A stretch of 64,000 nucleotides of DNA from Symsagittifera roscoffensis (Eukaryota; Xenacoelomorpha; Acoela; Convolutidae). The position numbers and the translations under genes were made by a program. Positions 8,505-21,391 of this stretch are shown here, in pieces; the first letter of the stretch is position 1; each line of letters opens with the position of its first letter. The notes beneath the pieces are model-generated. The model was not told the DNA's origin. It did no database searches and was given only the letters and a program-made list of their open reading frames with translations. The DNA lies in contig NC_087062.1 of the NCBI RefSeq assembly GCF_963678635.1, positions 2,916,001-2,980,000 of the forward strand. Reading direction: 5' to 3'.

Positions 8505-10560
8505 GAGACCGAAATTGGTTATTACGGGCGAGTGCGATAATGCTCAATTGGTCCAAAACTTTTATAGCAAATCAAAATTGCCAAAAACTCTAGTCAAATT
8601 CAAACGACTTGCGATTTGTTATACGCATATAAAAAAAGTCTTACCTAAAATAAGTTGAGTGCATTTTGAAAAATTTCAGTTTTTTTTTTTTACAAATTAG
8701 GCTGTTTTTTTTTTAAATTATTGATTGTTTTTAATTCCGCTTATAGAGCACAATATTTATTGAGCAGGAGATCCGATAGAGCAGAATTTCAGTCATACGG
8801 CAGAATTTGTTAATTTTTCTCAAAAGAGAATTTCCATAGAGCAGAAAAAATTAGAAAATTTTTTCTATGAAGCAGCAGAATTTGCTCTACACGGCTGCTG
8901 AACTTTTTGGGGCCTGAATATTTGATGTGCGTTAAATTTGAAATTGCCCCAATTATTTCTCTCCTAGCTCAAAAACTACTGTCCGCGTTTTGTGTTCATG
9001 CAGTTTTTGTTCTCATCACGCCGTTGAGGTAAATTTTCCGATTCGGGTGCAAGCAAGACTCTCAAAACCGGATACTGCAAATAAACTCCAGATGGAATTA
9101 AAGTCAAGCAAGAATCGACATCTCCAAAACTGAAAACTTCTACTTTTAGAGCAAAAAAGAAAGAGTGGATAAAACGGAGCCATTTTTCCTCATTAAAATT
9201 AAGTAACTTGTTACGCTCATTCTAGTGAGAGTGTTGTAAAACTTTTAGTAGAATTATACGAAACAATTTGAAAATCTTTTAAATCTCTCATGTACCAACC
9301 TTCATCTCAATAAATTCAAAAAAATTACAAAAAGTTTTTAAAAAAAATTTCGAAATTGCTCATTTTTTTAATCGTTTTTTTTAGCGTGTTCGGAACATTC
9401 TGTTTTATTTGTGCAGCAGCCAGCCATTCTTAAATAAACTTCAACATTTTATTTTCATTTAACATTTTTCATGAGCATGAAAAAGAAACTGAAGTGAGCT
9501 CTCCCAAAAGACTATGAGGGCAATATTTCGACACTACGACGACATTTTGAGCCTTTTGGAAGGTTATGGCCAAAAATAAGCGTTTTTTAGGCTCAAGCTC
9601 TCCCTCAAAATAAAGTGTATTGGCGCCTAAGGTGTCCATAGAAAAATTTTAGGGTCTCCAAAAATTCCTCCTGTCATAAATTAATGTCAAAAAGATGGTA
9701 CCTTTTGGGTAGGCAGAATGTCAAAACCCAAAGGCCCTCCCCCTTCAATTCTGCTACTATTTATAATTGAACCCGATTTTGAAGTTGTTCCAAATTTAAA
9801 AATTAAACCTAAAAGATAAATTCCGCATTTTAGTAGGCTGACGTGTTTTTTCTCAACATAATTCTTCTGTACTCATTCTCATTACCCTTATATTGAAATT
9901 TTCCTCGATACATTCTGAAATAAAAGTACAATGATTTTAAAAAAGGGTCTTTTCATAGCGCGAACTAAATGACCAAATCCAAAAAGTATACAAAATGTTT
10001 TCCGTTGTTTCAGATCTCTTCAATTCTTTGTTCAGCCGTTTCAGAGCAGACGGGTCGAACAAAATAACTGGTGCAGAATAGATTTCTGATTCAAAGAAAG
10101 GATTTCGCGATTGTTCAAGAGACATTTAACAGACCAGCTAGTAGATGACTGATTTGTATTTATGGCGTTTTTGAACGAAGTCGTGTACTTATATAAATCA
10201 TGGAGTAATGAAGAAAAAAAAGAGTGAAGATTCGATTGTTCAGCTCAGACACTGAATATGTAATAACACAAATGATGTTTCGATTATAATGACTATCTTT
10301 TTATACAGTCTTTCTTATCCACAATGAGGTTTTTGAGGAGAATAAGGAGATTTTTGCTGAGCTCTGTGGTTTTTGTTTTGTGTGGCGCTCGCTTTATTCA
10401 AGATTTCTTAAAAAGCTGACTGCTTTGGCTTTTGTTCCGTGCAGCGGGAAGACTGAAAAGAACTCTGAAAAGAGCCCTGTTTTATGTGCTATGGCTCTTG
10501 TTAGACCTTATTGAGCGGCGACTGTGTTTTTGAATGGTGTTTTCAGAGAATGAAAGGCTG
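8505..10560. other. Non-coding region right of element A
   Basis: This stretch is AT-rich. A dispersed repeat copy lies at about 9590-9740. A 62-codon minus-strand frame (9937-10125) is not recognisable, but it lies near another minus-strand candidate exon at 10651-10884. Nothing else can be supported. Confidence 0.5.
9590..9740. repeat. Dispersed repeat copy
   Basis: The segment shares phrases such as CTCCCTCAAAATAA and GGCGCC-AAGGTG with 23785-23905. It belongs to a divergent repeat family that also seems related to 24355-24564 and 25904-26106. The family is unknown. Confidence 0.45.
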
Positions 10561-10586
10561 TGCTGCTGCTGCTGCTGCTGCTGCTG
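10561..10586. repeat. (TGC)n microsatellite
   Basis: About eight uninterrupted TGC units are followed by TGTGCT. No open frame uses them convincingly. Confidence 0.9.
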
Positions 10587-10650
10587 TGCTTCTTCTATTG
10601 CATAATGATGGATTGAGACAGGAGATTTGATTTGAATAAAAGAACAGGAA

Positions 10651-10884
10651 TCAAATTGGTACTTGCAACATAAAGGATCTCTTTATGCGAGCTAACTCAC
10701 GGATGGTCCGTATTGTTCCTCCATTGAGATGATAGTTGAATGCGATGTATTCTTCGCCACTGATGTATTGCTGAATTTTATTCATACAAAACAATAGACC
10801 CGTGTAATGTGTGCTTTGTTCACACAATCTCCTGAATCTCTTGATGGTCTTACCAGTCTTATACGTGCCGTGTGTGTAGTCCAA
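10651..10884 (-). CDS. Possible coding exon, unknown protein
   Basis: A 77-codon minus-strand frame reads more like protein than the surrounding shadow frames. It has a basic start (KTGKTIKRFRRL), a cysteine pair and a well-mixed middle (QQYISGEEYIAFNYHL). It opens with TTG rather than ATG, so if real it is an internal exon. A possible GT donor lies near its end (CAAGTACC on the minus strand). A second minus-strand frame at 9937-10125 could be a following exon. I recognise no family. It may be chance. Confidence 0.2.
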   Translation of the reverse strand: MDYTHGTYKTGKTIKRFRRLCEQSTHYTGLLFCMNKIQQYISGEEYIAFNYHLNGGTIRTIRELARIKRSFMLQVPI

Positions 10885-11185
10885 CCTTCACATTTCAGCC
10901 TCAATCTCCAAATCATTTTTCAATCGCAACTTACTCCGCGTTTGAGTTGCACACCTCACAAAACAATAGTGCTCTACGCTACGCAACATTACCGTAACAC
11001 CATAACTACTATGGCCACAAACTGAGAGAGACACTTGCGACTTTAACGGTATGACCTTTACCATAACTGATTATGGCCTATTCGCTATGGTCTAGAGTTG
11101 TATCAAGCTTCCGAGGTCATGAGACTGTCTGGGTTATTCTGACGTCATTATGCTCAAATTACAACATATGGTCAATAAAATATTC

Positions 11186-11225
11186 GGGGGAGGTGGGAGG
11201 TGGTGGGGGGGGGGGGGGGGAGGAG
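11186..11225. repeat. G-rich tract with 16-G run
   Basis: The run of 16 G at 11205-11220 is preceded by GGGGG, GGTGGGAGG and similar clusters. The plus strand could form a G-quadruplex. The 119-codon frame that crosses it (11073-11432) translates the run as polyglycine and is not a gene. Confidence 0.85.
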
Positions 11226-11942
11226 AGTAAATTTTCCTTGTCAGTGGACATTAACCAAATAGGAGGTAACAAAACTCACCTCAGCACCGGATTTCTGATT
11301 CTCATTGATAGAAATACGATCTTACTCACAATTACGAATATCACAATCATTCTATTATTACGTCACGTCAGTGGTATCCAAACGGTATTCTTACATCAGT
11401 TCGCGCTATTCCTCTTTCTTGCTTCCAGTTAAATTAACAATTTTTTTTGACAACTAGACTGTTAATTGTTATAAAATTAATTGTTACTTGACAAGATGCC
11501 TAAGATGATTGAACTTGAACTCGGCTGCCAGAACTCAATACATTCGAAATTATGGGATATTTTAGTCGATCTGACATTGTATTAAACGTCAATGGTGGAG
11601 TTTATTTATTCTTGGAGAATGTAGGATACTTCAATTTTGGATCCAAGAGACGCAACTGAACAAAAGTGGTACAATTTCCTTTAAAGTTGCCGATGACTCG
11701 GAACCAGAAGGCATCAAAGAGCTTTTTAGGTGAGTTTCTATTTGTTTTAACAAATAATCCATTGAATTGATTGCAGCAACTATCGTCTGTGTATATTTGC
11801 TTTTATTCGTAGCTAAATGCAAAAGCTGTTTTGAGTTTTTCCGCGAGTTGAGGGACTGTTTTTCAAAATGTTTCCCGGAAACGAAAACGTACGGAACTTA
11901 ATGTAATCTCATACTAAATTGATTTTGAAGATGTTAAATAGG

Positions 11943-12323
11943 TGAGCTAATCTGCTTGTAGCGAAATTGGGGGAAAATTTGTTTATGTTAAAATTTGCTC
12001 TAATGCTGTGAGCGGGAATCGTTATAATTGTTACCGTGGCGAAGGTGTGGGGGCTGGATGATGACTTTTCGCTTTCCCCACTTCTGGTAGCCACAACCCA
12101 ATATTTTCCCAAAAATTGTCTGCATTTTTTTAAAGCATACCAAATTTAAAATTTATTGGTGCTAGAGGTACCTAAGACGACAAGACATTTAGGCGACATG
12201 ACATTAAAACGACAGGACATTAAGACGACATATGAAAGTTAAAACATGTAAATTGAACTGTTAGAATTTGAGCGAGTTATATTGCTCCAAAACGCAATTG
12301 GAGAACTTGTGTGTGGCGTCGTC
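11943..12323. repeat. Repeat copy 1 of a 380-bp dispersed element
   Basis: This copy matches 13099-13476 over its whole length with only scattered differences. Inside are several GACGACA/GACATT phrases and, near the end, GTCGTC, so it may be a non-autonomous transposon with short subterminal repeats. No coding capacity is seen. Confidence 0.8.
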
Positions 12324-12380
12324 AGAAGAAATTAATTTTCATAATTTCTCCCAAACTTACTACAACCCAAACCACTCCAA

Positions 12381-12395
12381 CCCCCCCCCCCCCCC
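12381..12395. repeat. Poly-C run (15 C)
   Basis: Fifteen consecutive C follow an A/C-rich stretch. Similar G or C runs occur at 11205, 13766, 13984 and 29089. Confidence 0.9.
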
Positions 12396-13098
12396 TCCAT
12401 ACTTTCTATACCATATTCGCTATCTATAAGAAAAGAACATCTCGATGCACGCCAGCTTTCAAATTTTATCTGTCGATTCGAGCATCTTTTGACGAATTGT
12501 TGTCATCTCGACAAATAGTTAAAGTCAACCCAAAATCTTGGAATCTTTATTACCTGTTTTGTTTGTATAAGCGGAATACGATCAATTTTCAGACCCGATC
12601 ATCGTTAACTAAGTTATTTGCAGAGTGATTAAGTTAATTAGCGCTAAGCTTGGGATTGCTCTTAGCTCTTTCCAATTAGGCGTCGCGACTTCCTAAATTA
12701 CTCTGCTCCATCTACTAGCTAGAGATTTTTTAGCAGAGCCGGAGTTCTGGAATTGAGATTTAGTCTATGACAAATCAAAATCGATGCCAGCTCTAGATAA
12801 CAGCCAATTTGACAAAATAATTGCGCCTAATAAGTCCGTAATTAGCATCCGTATTCTCCAATGTTGTTTTCCTAACACTAATATAGCTTGTTGATTTCGC
12901 AACTTTCGAGCATTTTTGACTTTTGTCTTAGTCAAATCAAAGTTGATTAGGAACAAATCAAAACATAGCGTAGGAACCAGGTATTTTTGGTTATGTATGA
13001 GTTATATAATAATAACCGCTAGTTATATGGTTTATGACCTGAGAGATTCGATGTACTATAAGAACCATGTACCTATAGATGTTTGCAGAGTGGTTTGC

Positions 13099-13476
13099 TG
13101 AGCTAATCTTGTGGCGAAATTGGGGGAAAGTTTGTTTAAGTTAAAGTTTGCTCTGAAAGCTGTGAGCGGGAATCGTGATAATTGTTACCGTGGCGAAGGT
13201 GTGGGGGCTGGATGATGACTTTTCGCTTTCCCCACTTCTGGTAGCCAAAACCCAATATTTTCCCAAAAATTGTCTGCATTTTTTTAAGCATACCAAATTT
13301 AAAATTTATTGGTGCTAGAGGTACCTAAGACGAAAAGACATTTAGGCGACATGACATTCAGAAGACATGCCATTAAGACGACATATGAAAGTTAAAACAT
13401 GTAAATGAACTGTTCGAATTTGAGCGAGTTATTTTGCTCCAAAACGCAATTGGAGAACTTGTGTGTGGCGTCGTCT
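13099..13476. repeat. Repeat copy 2 of a 380-bp dispersed element
   Basis: This is the second copy of the element at 11943-12323, in the same orientation and about 1.16 kb away. It continues into GTCGTCTTAA and a second GTCGTCTTAA near 13505, which oppose the CTAAGACGA phrase near 13324. The arrangement suggests inverted terminal motifs. Confidence 0.8.
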
Positions 13477-13739
13477 TAAAGTTGGTCTTAAAAGCTGGTT
13501 GTCGTCTTAACAGCTTCAACAGCTCTCGTCTGATTTGTTGGACAGCAATTATGTTAAATATGGCCATTCTGGAGTTTCGACCGAGCTACAGCACTCCTCG
13601 TCTAAAATTTTTCTGCACGTAATAATGCTGATGTTGTGAAATATGCAAAAAACGTCAGAGGTTGGGCAAAACAAATGGGACTTCGAAAATTGATTCTGCG
13701 TCGGCCAGTAGCTGGTTTGAGACCTATAAGAATCTAAAG

Positions 13740-15845
13740 GGAGGGGGAGGAAGATAATAAACCATTGGGGGGGGGGGCAAGAGTGCAACATTGAGTAACG
13801 GTTGAAGGGATCTCCTCGGGGATAATCGTTACTATGGGTACAAAATTCACATATATGCTTACCCATTGAATTATTTCCTTGTAGGGGTGGCAATTTGTTA
13901 CAAGATACTCTAGGGGCGGGGGATCCTTAAACTATTCCGGGGTATCTTTAACTATTACCCCCTTTGGTACCTAGCAACGAATCGCCCCCCCCCCCTTTGC
14001 AAGAGTGGTGGGTTGTTAAAGAGATTCCGTTAGAGTTAACTAGATGAAAAAACGCAAAACTAGACTTGAATATTGTAAAATTTTGGTTATAATCTATCAC
14101 AGCTTTTATTTTAAAATATCAAAGCAATTTAAATTTGGCAAAAAATGACGAAAACTTTGATAGAAAAATCGTAGAAAAGTGTTGGTTTAATTATATTACA
14201 TGATCGGTTCGGTATTATAGATGACACTACACGTTGAAAAGAGATGATTTTTCACATGCTGTCATGTTTTTGAGTTACAGCTTTGCTTTGATACTCAAAA
14301 AATACCTATGCTCCATGTTTTAAGCTCAAGCTGCTTTTCGATCTCGAAATGCATCAAAACAAAAACTTTCAAACAATATCATGATAATATTTTCGTTGGT
14401 TTTGCATGAATTTCAATTATGTTACTACAAAAAGGCATCGAATTTATCGTTGTTGAAGGGTAGTTTATCACAACTTACTTTCGTTAATATTTTGGTAAGA
14501 TGTTTGTAATTTTTGAGCTTTTGTTTTTTTTCAACAGGTATAATAACAGCTAAAAGTTCATTTGGTGGTAAATGTGTTTTTCACTATTTTTCAATATCTC
14601 TTGTAAATCAATCATCATAAACTTATCTTGAAGAGTTCACCGACTTTTATGCTTGTTGACATCACAAGTTTTGTAATTTTTTGATAAGCACATGATCGAA
14701 AAATCGAAAAATAATTCAATAATTTTTACACCATAATAGTTTTTAATAATATAACATACTACAACAATTACAAGTTTAATCTCATATTTATTAACGTATT
14801 TTTTGCATATTACCGAAAAAATGATTTTTGGTTGTTTTATGAGTTGATAGTGGTACTATATATGATTTGTGATGTTTGACTATATGGTATGAATATTTTT
14901 GTTTAGCGTTTAACCAAGTATAAAACGAAACTAAGCGGTTAAAGAATATATGTAAATCAGTTAATTAGTCAGTTGGTGATTACTGTTCAATAATCAATTA
15001 ATTGCTGTTCTGTTTATAGTCAACCAAGCATATATTTGGTTGGCCCCTTTTTTCTAAAAACCGTGTAAATTACATTCGCTCAATAGAATTTCTCGCCTCA
15101 ATTATTAAGTGCCCCTTTTCATTTTTTTGTTTAACCGTGCAAAAAAATTAAGAACAATCATCGAAAAAAACAATAAAAAGATATTTCCTTAGAAAAGAAT
15201 CAAATTGGAAGAATTGAATACCATCGTCATCTTTTATTTTCTGCGATCCTTTGTTTCGAGAACAAAAAATATTAGGGACTACTTTTTCGATTCCTATAAA
15301 TTAATACTTTCTTTATTTTGCTCAATTCCCTGCTCAATTATTTTATTATTGTATGCCAAATATTTGAAATAGAGGAAAAAATATCGATACAGAGCTACCA
15401 CCAATAGAAATCTTTTTTGAGGGGAACATTCAAGAGTGCTTCCTCTCATTTCAGTCTTTTATTGATTCCGCTCCCATTAAATATCAATTCACAGACACTT
15501 TTTACTTCCCATGCTCGCTTCCTATTGGCTAATCCCCTTCGCAAATAACATCGGAGCAAGTGCCTACAAATTCAAAAAACTATTTCTCACCTCATCCAAA
15601 CATAAATCTACTTCACTCTTAGAAAAAAGATCCCAAAATTATTGCAAAATTGAATTATTCGTTTCGCTTTGAAATTTAATTTCCAGTTTTCTTTTATCTA
15701 ACTGAAAAATCTTGTCATTTTTCTCAATTTTTGATTTTCCCGATAAATTGCTTTTCACATCTGGTCAGTAGTTAATCAAAAGCAATAACTAAACGTTTAA
15801 TCCCAATTCTAAACGCAGACATTATTGCTTCAAGCTATTTGAGTA
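13740..15845. other. Non-coding region upstream of SoxB1
   Basis: No gene is visible. The first 250 bases have G/C runs (13766-13776, 13984-13993). The rest is AT-rich. A cluster of TAATTA-type homeodomain-like sites lies at 14955-15005, and an inverted CCAAT box (ATTGG) at about 15523. Either could belong to the SoxB1 regulatory region, but neither is more than a motif match. Confidence 0.5.
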
Positions 15846-15869
15846 TAAAGCTTGAAAAAAGTGCGCAAA

Positions 15870-17099
15870 ATGATGTCCATGGACTATGGACCGAATGCAG
15901 GTCACCCAGTGCAAGTACATCAGGGCCATAATCATATCCATAACCAGGTCATGGCCAATCATGGTCAAATGGGAGTTCAACCAAACCACGACTGCTACGA
16001 TGACGAAGAAGATGACCAGGGTCTCAGATCCCCACTGAGTGACGAGGAACCCGAAAACGTGGATGACATTTCACAACAACAACAACAACAACAACAACAG
16101 CAAGGAAACAACAACCCACAAAACACCCAAAATACGAACAACAACAACTCCCAAAGCGGGAATGGAAAAAGTAATTCTTCAGCTAACGACAGAGTGAAAC
16201 GACCGATGAATGCTTTCATGGTATGGTCACGAGGGCAGAGAAGAAAAATGGCACAAGAGAACCCAAAAATGCACAACTCCGAAATCAGCAAAAGACTCGG
16301 GGCCGAATGGAAACTTTTAACCGAGGCTGAAAAAAGACCTTTTATCGACGAGGCTAAACGACTAAGAGCTGTTCATCTCAAAGAACACCCCGACTACAAG
16401 TACAGACCGCGAAGGAAAACGAAGACGTTGATGAAACGAGACAAATTCGGCCACGTCGGGTTGCCCGGAAGCATAATAGGACCGAACGGCGCTCCCCCGG
16501 TGCAGAGAACAGTGGCTCAGGGAATCGATCCGTACGCTCATATGAACGGATATATGTCAAACGCAGCCGCCGCCCACTACATGATGCCGGACCATCTTGC
16601 GATGCACGCCGCATACGGGCAACACCCTGGGCTCCCGCCATCGCCCCCGAACGGACTCGGAAACCCGAATCATTTCCAGTCACGGTACGACCAGATGGCG
16701 GCCTCATTGTACTTGCAACCCCCGAATGCAGTCTCAGCAGCGCAGGTAGCCGCTTCGAATTACTCGAACCCAGTTTCAGTTCACGCAGGGTATGGTTCAA
16801 TGTACAATCAACACGTCGCCTCAAATAACGCGGCCGCAGCTGCGATTCATCACCCCCACCATATTCAGCAAGTATCCCCCGTTTCTCTGAAGTTAGAACA
16901 CAACTCCCCGACATCTGCGAACCCCCACCAACAGCAAACATCGCCGAACGACTGGCAACGAGCGGCAGCGGCGGCCGCAGCAGCGGGTAAGATGAACTAC
17001 CCCGGAGCCGAGTTGCGAGATATGATCTCGATGTACCTTCCGCCCGGCGCCGATGCCTCCGCCGTGGATCAACAACGACAGCTTTTGACCGCTCATTTA

Positions 17100-17131
<32 letters not shown>

Positions 17132-17264
17132 AAATCAACAACAACAACCTCAGCATCATCTGCAACAACAACAACCCGGAAACCCCGCGGCGAGTGCCGC
17201 GCATCACTACATGCATCATATGAACCCCCACGGCCCGGCGCCTCTGCCGTTGGCGCACATGTAA
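15870..17264 (+). CDS. SoxB1: SoxB1 family HMG-box transcription factor (Sox1/2/3-like)
   Basis: The 464-residue product is a nuclear DNA-binding protein. The HMG box (about residues 107-190) has [20 protein letters not shown] and ends in a basic [17 protein letters not shown], diagnostic of group B Sox. The group B1 C-terminal motif [11 protein letters not shown] lies near residue 380 and the protein ends PLPLAHM, like Sox2/Sox3. PolyQ, Asn-rich and polyAla tracts flank these domains. The start is set at the first ATG (15870), in the context CGCAAAATG, downstream of an in-frame stop at 15846; a second ATG follows immediately. The gene has no introns, as is usual for SoxB1. In animals SoxB1 maintains neural and pluripotent progenitors. 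The frame is intact. The name is by homology, and Sox1/2/3 cannot be separated here. Confidence 0.96.
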
Positions 17265-17477
17265 ATTGAAAAATATCTACTAACATATTAAATCCTGCCA
17301 ACGCGCCCTGAACCGACGCAAGGAACAACGAACGGCGAAACAGGATCCGATTCGGCTTCAAGGTGGACACCACGTGTCGGAGAAGAGCGACGTAGCTTGA
17401 AGTCGGCTCGGCAGACGAGGGGTGATCGGATTCTGATCTCGAAGCAGTGCCTCAACTCAAAGATAATAATGCAATGT

Positions 17478-17483
17478 AATAAA
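17478..17483 (+). terminator. SoxB1 polyadenylation signal
   Basis: A canonical AATAAA lies about 215 bases after the SoxB1 stop, followed by T-rich sequence. It is the first canonical signal downstream of the gene. Confidence 0.65.
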
Positions 17484-20400
17484 CTCTGTTGAAAAACTCT
17501 TTCTTTCTCCTGCTCAATTCGATTAGCCCGCAGTTATATCATTTTTTAAAGAATTATTTCATGGTTTATGTTTTTAGTTTTCTATGATAGAAAAATAAAA
17601 CTTCCAAATCAAACTTTCTTAAACAATTGAGATCCTTTTCCAGGTTAAAAAGTTATTCGGGTATGTGATGCAAGCTTAGTTTTGGATTTTTATTTGAAGC
17701 GCAAACTTAATTTTGGGTTAGTTTTGGCATACTTTTTGCACGTTTTTGGTGCCCGAGCAATGTTTTTTTTTCATTTTGAAACTGTTTGATTTCTGATTTT
17801 TATCAGATAAAACAATGTGACAAAAACAGCAGGAAAATAAAAACTGAAAAAAAAAAATTAAAATCAAAAACCAGAAAATTAAGAAAAAAAAACGTTTTTG
17901 ACTTCAAGAAATGTTTAAGCAATACTTGCCGCTCTATTTTTTTCGCATTCTTGTTTAAATTTCTTATAATCCGAGAGATCTCTGAAGTTAACTCAGCTGA
18001 ACCAAAATAATTTTTAGAATTTTTTTCGGTCTTCTTTTCAACTTCGATGGATTAGTGTTTAATTTAAAAGAAAATCAGGAAACAAAAAAAGTTGGTTTTC
18101 TTTTGAAATCAATCACCTCACGCGCTGCTCCAAGTGCAAAGCTACATATTTGATATATAGTAACATATTCATTAATAAAAAGCATGCCTCAAATCAACTT
18201 GGAACGGTTTCTTAGCCGGATGAAATCGCGTTAATAGCACGGAATATATGGCGCGCTAATTTTTGTAAATTGTCAGTCAGTAAACCCACATAACTTTACA
18301 AAAAAATTATCTTCAAAATGTTTCCATAAGTTTCTGCTCAAGACAACGAAACCTTTCGAATGATTTTTAAAATTTTGCCGAAAAAATGGCTAGTTAAAAA
18401 GCATAAAATGCTCCGGCGAAAATAAAACCACCCTGATCACAAATTCTCTGTCATTTACATCGAAAGTAGTCGGATGAAAAATTGTTTGAGAAAAATTACG
18501 GCAGGAATCAAATTCAAGATAAATTTTTTTTGATGAAAATGTATAATAGTTTCAGGTGATTGTGTCGAAGTTAGTTATAAGCTAACCTTTTGATTGTTTT
18601 TTTTTGAAATAATGAAATTGGTTTTTATAAAAGGCAAATAGTTAGAATTGGGTATGGTTTTGTATGGGTATTTAGATCAGTTTAAAATTTGTCCATTTCT
18701 GTTAGCATCGAGATTTCAAACGAAAAAAAAATCATTTACGAAGCTGAAGTTATTTGCTTTTTCTCATCAAAATATTCCTGCGTTCAAAGCATCTTTAGTT
18801 TTTCAGTGCTAAGAGTATGTCGTGAATCTTAAATGTTAAGGTCTTTGATCAATTTTCATCATAAAAGTCTTTACGGCTATAAGATAATCATTTTATTTTT
18901 CAACGTTGAAAACGCAAGCCGAAAGTCTTTGATTTAACTTATATTTTGCTGATAAAAAACTTCCACCACCCCTCTGTTAAAATTGACTGGTTTGATTTAG
19001 GTTCACTAAAGATTGCGATGCTTTTTAAGAGAAGTTTGGCCAAGACTTACTTTTGTGAATGGTTTAAAAAAATTATGATCAAGTTTGATAAATTCTGTTT
19101 AGATTTGTTTTTTCTTTTGAATTTTGATTTTTTTAACTAAATTTTGATTTTTTAAATTTATAATTCTCCAAAACATATCAAGTAAAATTTGAGTGCATTT
19201 GTCTGATCCTTCTTTGATAGAGCACTTTGATAAAATCTGTCTAAACAACCTCTGTTTCTGTTCCACCTTTCGAAGAAAGAGAGGAATTAAAATGCCTAGG
19301 TGATTTTTTTTATTCAGACCATGATTACAATATATATATTAATCCGGAAAACTTTGGATTGCCAAGCGGGTAAGTTTGAAGAAGGCAAAGGTGCTGTTGG
19401 CATCGCTGTTCGATTGATACTTTGATTGTTTATTCGAAGAGTTATGGTGGCTTAAAGATTGCCTATTTGGCCAATTGGGGACAATTACCGTGTGATATAC
19501 TTCTTGCTACTAATGCGATAGCGGCAATTTAATCCGCCTAAATTAGTTTCAAATTGAAATCAGACATCGTGTAATCTGGAACTATTTATTATGCCGCTCA
19601 CTTTTTAAGAGGATACAAACCAATGTACAAGAGAACCGAAAACAAATATAGCTCAACACTGCCAAAAAAAGAATTCAAAAACGGTTGTTACTCATCCGAA
19701 ACCACTGATAAGTATCCTATTTCAAATTAATTGAAAAGAGAAGACAAAGTCGCCCAGTTTAATTGATAACGAGCGTTACAAAAACAAAAGTTTACGAAGC
19801 TGAGAAGAAATTTTGCTGAAAAAAAAATTAACTAGGCAATTGTCAAATGTTCGTCTCAATTTTGGTCCAAAACAAAGCGGTGTTCACAAAATCTTGCCAA
19901 AATTTCACAAAAAGAATTCTTATTTTTTAAAAAAATTTTGACGTTTTTAAACAAATTTTCAGTTACAGCACTGCTGTAATTTGGCAACGTTGAACATCCG
20001 GGAATTTTGTTTAAAATTCCGCCATACAGTTTCAATCACTTTGTACCCTCTAACCAATACCAAGGCAAGTTCAGTTGTCTTCTGAAGTTTTGAGCTGTGG
20101 CAAAAGCAATTATTTTTTCACACTTTGTGTTTTTCTGTAACCATCGACAGCATCTTGAATTTTTTCATATAAGACCGCAAAAACTGTCACCAACCATTGT
20201 TTTGTATTTTTGCGGTCACTAACCATCATATCATAATTAGCATTGAAAATTTTGTTCAAAAAATTCAATTTATTTTCCTGTGACATGAAAAGAAGATTGT
20301 TTTTTCTTTTTCTGTGGCCTAAACAGGTTTTTTGACGAAGGGATGAATTTCTCGGATCTTTTTTCTTTGACAACCGCCTTCATTGTTTGCGTTCTCATTA

Positions 20401-21310
20401 GACTCAAACATTATGATGGATGATCTACTAGGAGTAAGTTAACAGCCTCTAGGAATGTTCGTTCTCTAACAAGAACTGAAAATAAGCATACAATTTTGTG
20501 TCTCAAAAAATAAAAAATGATTGGTAACAAGATTAGACATTACATTAAAAAACACTAATGGAGTTTTCTTGAAAGGATTGAACTCGAAAATATACTACCG
20601 CTTTTGAGAAAAATTCTGTTCCTGAAAAGCGTTTTCATACATAATTTATTCAATAGGTTCAGCAGAAACTTTAACAGGTGTACAGGTGTTTGCAAATAAA
20701 TTTTTTCTGTGCAAGTTGAATTGAAACTTGTGGCGCTATTTATTAAGTTTAAAGAGCAAGTAGCAAATATCGATTTAAAACTTTTACTTTTTTCTGTTCG
20801 TATCCATAATTTTCCGAGTCTTGTGCTTACTAACTTTGAACCTGGATTTTCATCAATTTTCATCAAAGTCGTTATCAGTTCGAACAGAAGTTTTGATAAC
20901 AACTTATCAACCTATCATTTAATAGAACAGGTTAGCAACTTACAGAGCCACTGAATCCTTACTTAATTTATTTCTCACTTACCTTTTTTCTCACTACAAA
21001 AACGGAACAATTTTGATTTATTCCTGTTAATTTCAGTTTGATTTTGCATTAATTTGGTTGTTTTTTATTTATAAAATTAAACGGCTTACACAATTTTGAC
21101 GTTTTTTGTATCGTCCACCAGAAGTAATTTTGGCTTGGTTACCACTTGATAAATTTCTCTAAATTCTCATTTGAATTAGAAATTGGGTGTCAAGACATTA
21201 TTTCGTCAAATTTACCAACTATCGAGACAAAATAATTTAAAGTAGTTTTTTCAACTGGTAGGTTTCTTCTCACTTTTGGGCTGCTAGCTTGTGGGCTTCT
21301 AAGGAGAAAC
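17484..21310. other. Non-coding region downstream of SoxB1
   Basis: Very AT-rich sequence with many A and T runs. The open frames present are short and of low complexity. A 52-bp segment (19571-19622) recurs at 21946-21998. No gene can be supported. Confidence 0.55.
19571..19622. repeat. Short dispersed repeat, copy 1
   Basis: The segment GTAATCTGGAACTATTTATT onward matches 21946-21998 with very few differences. It is probably part of a small unknown transposon. Confidence 0.7.
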
Positions 21311-21331
21311 AGATAGATAGATAGATAGATG

Positions 21332-21391
<60 letters not shown>

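Noticed and set aside
11073-11432. 119-codon plus-strand frame
   Set aside because: It crosses the 16-G run as polyglycine and has no other support.
15852-15869. SoxB1 start at an upstream TTG
   Set aside because: A eukaryotic gene should use the first ATG, at 15870. The TTG extension adds six residues with no family support.
16378-17373. 331-codon minus-strand frame overlapping SoxB1
   Set aside because: It is the complement of repetitive SoxB1 coding sequence and gives Val/Arg-rich nonsense.
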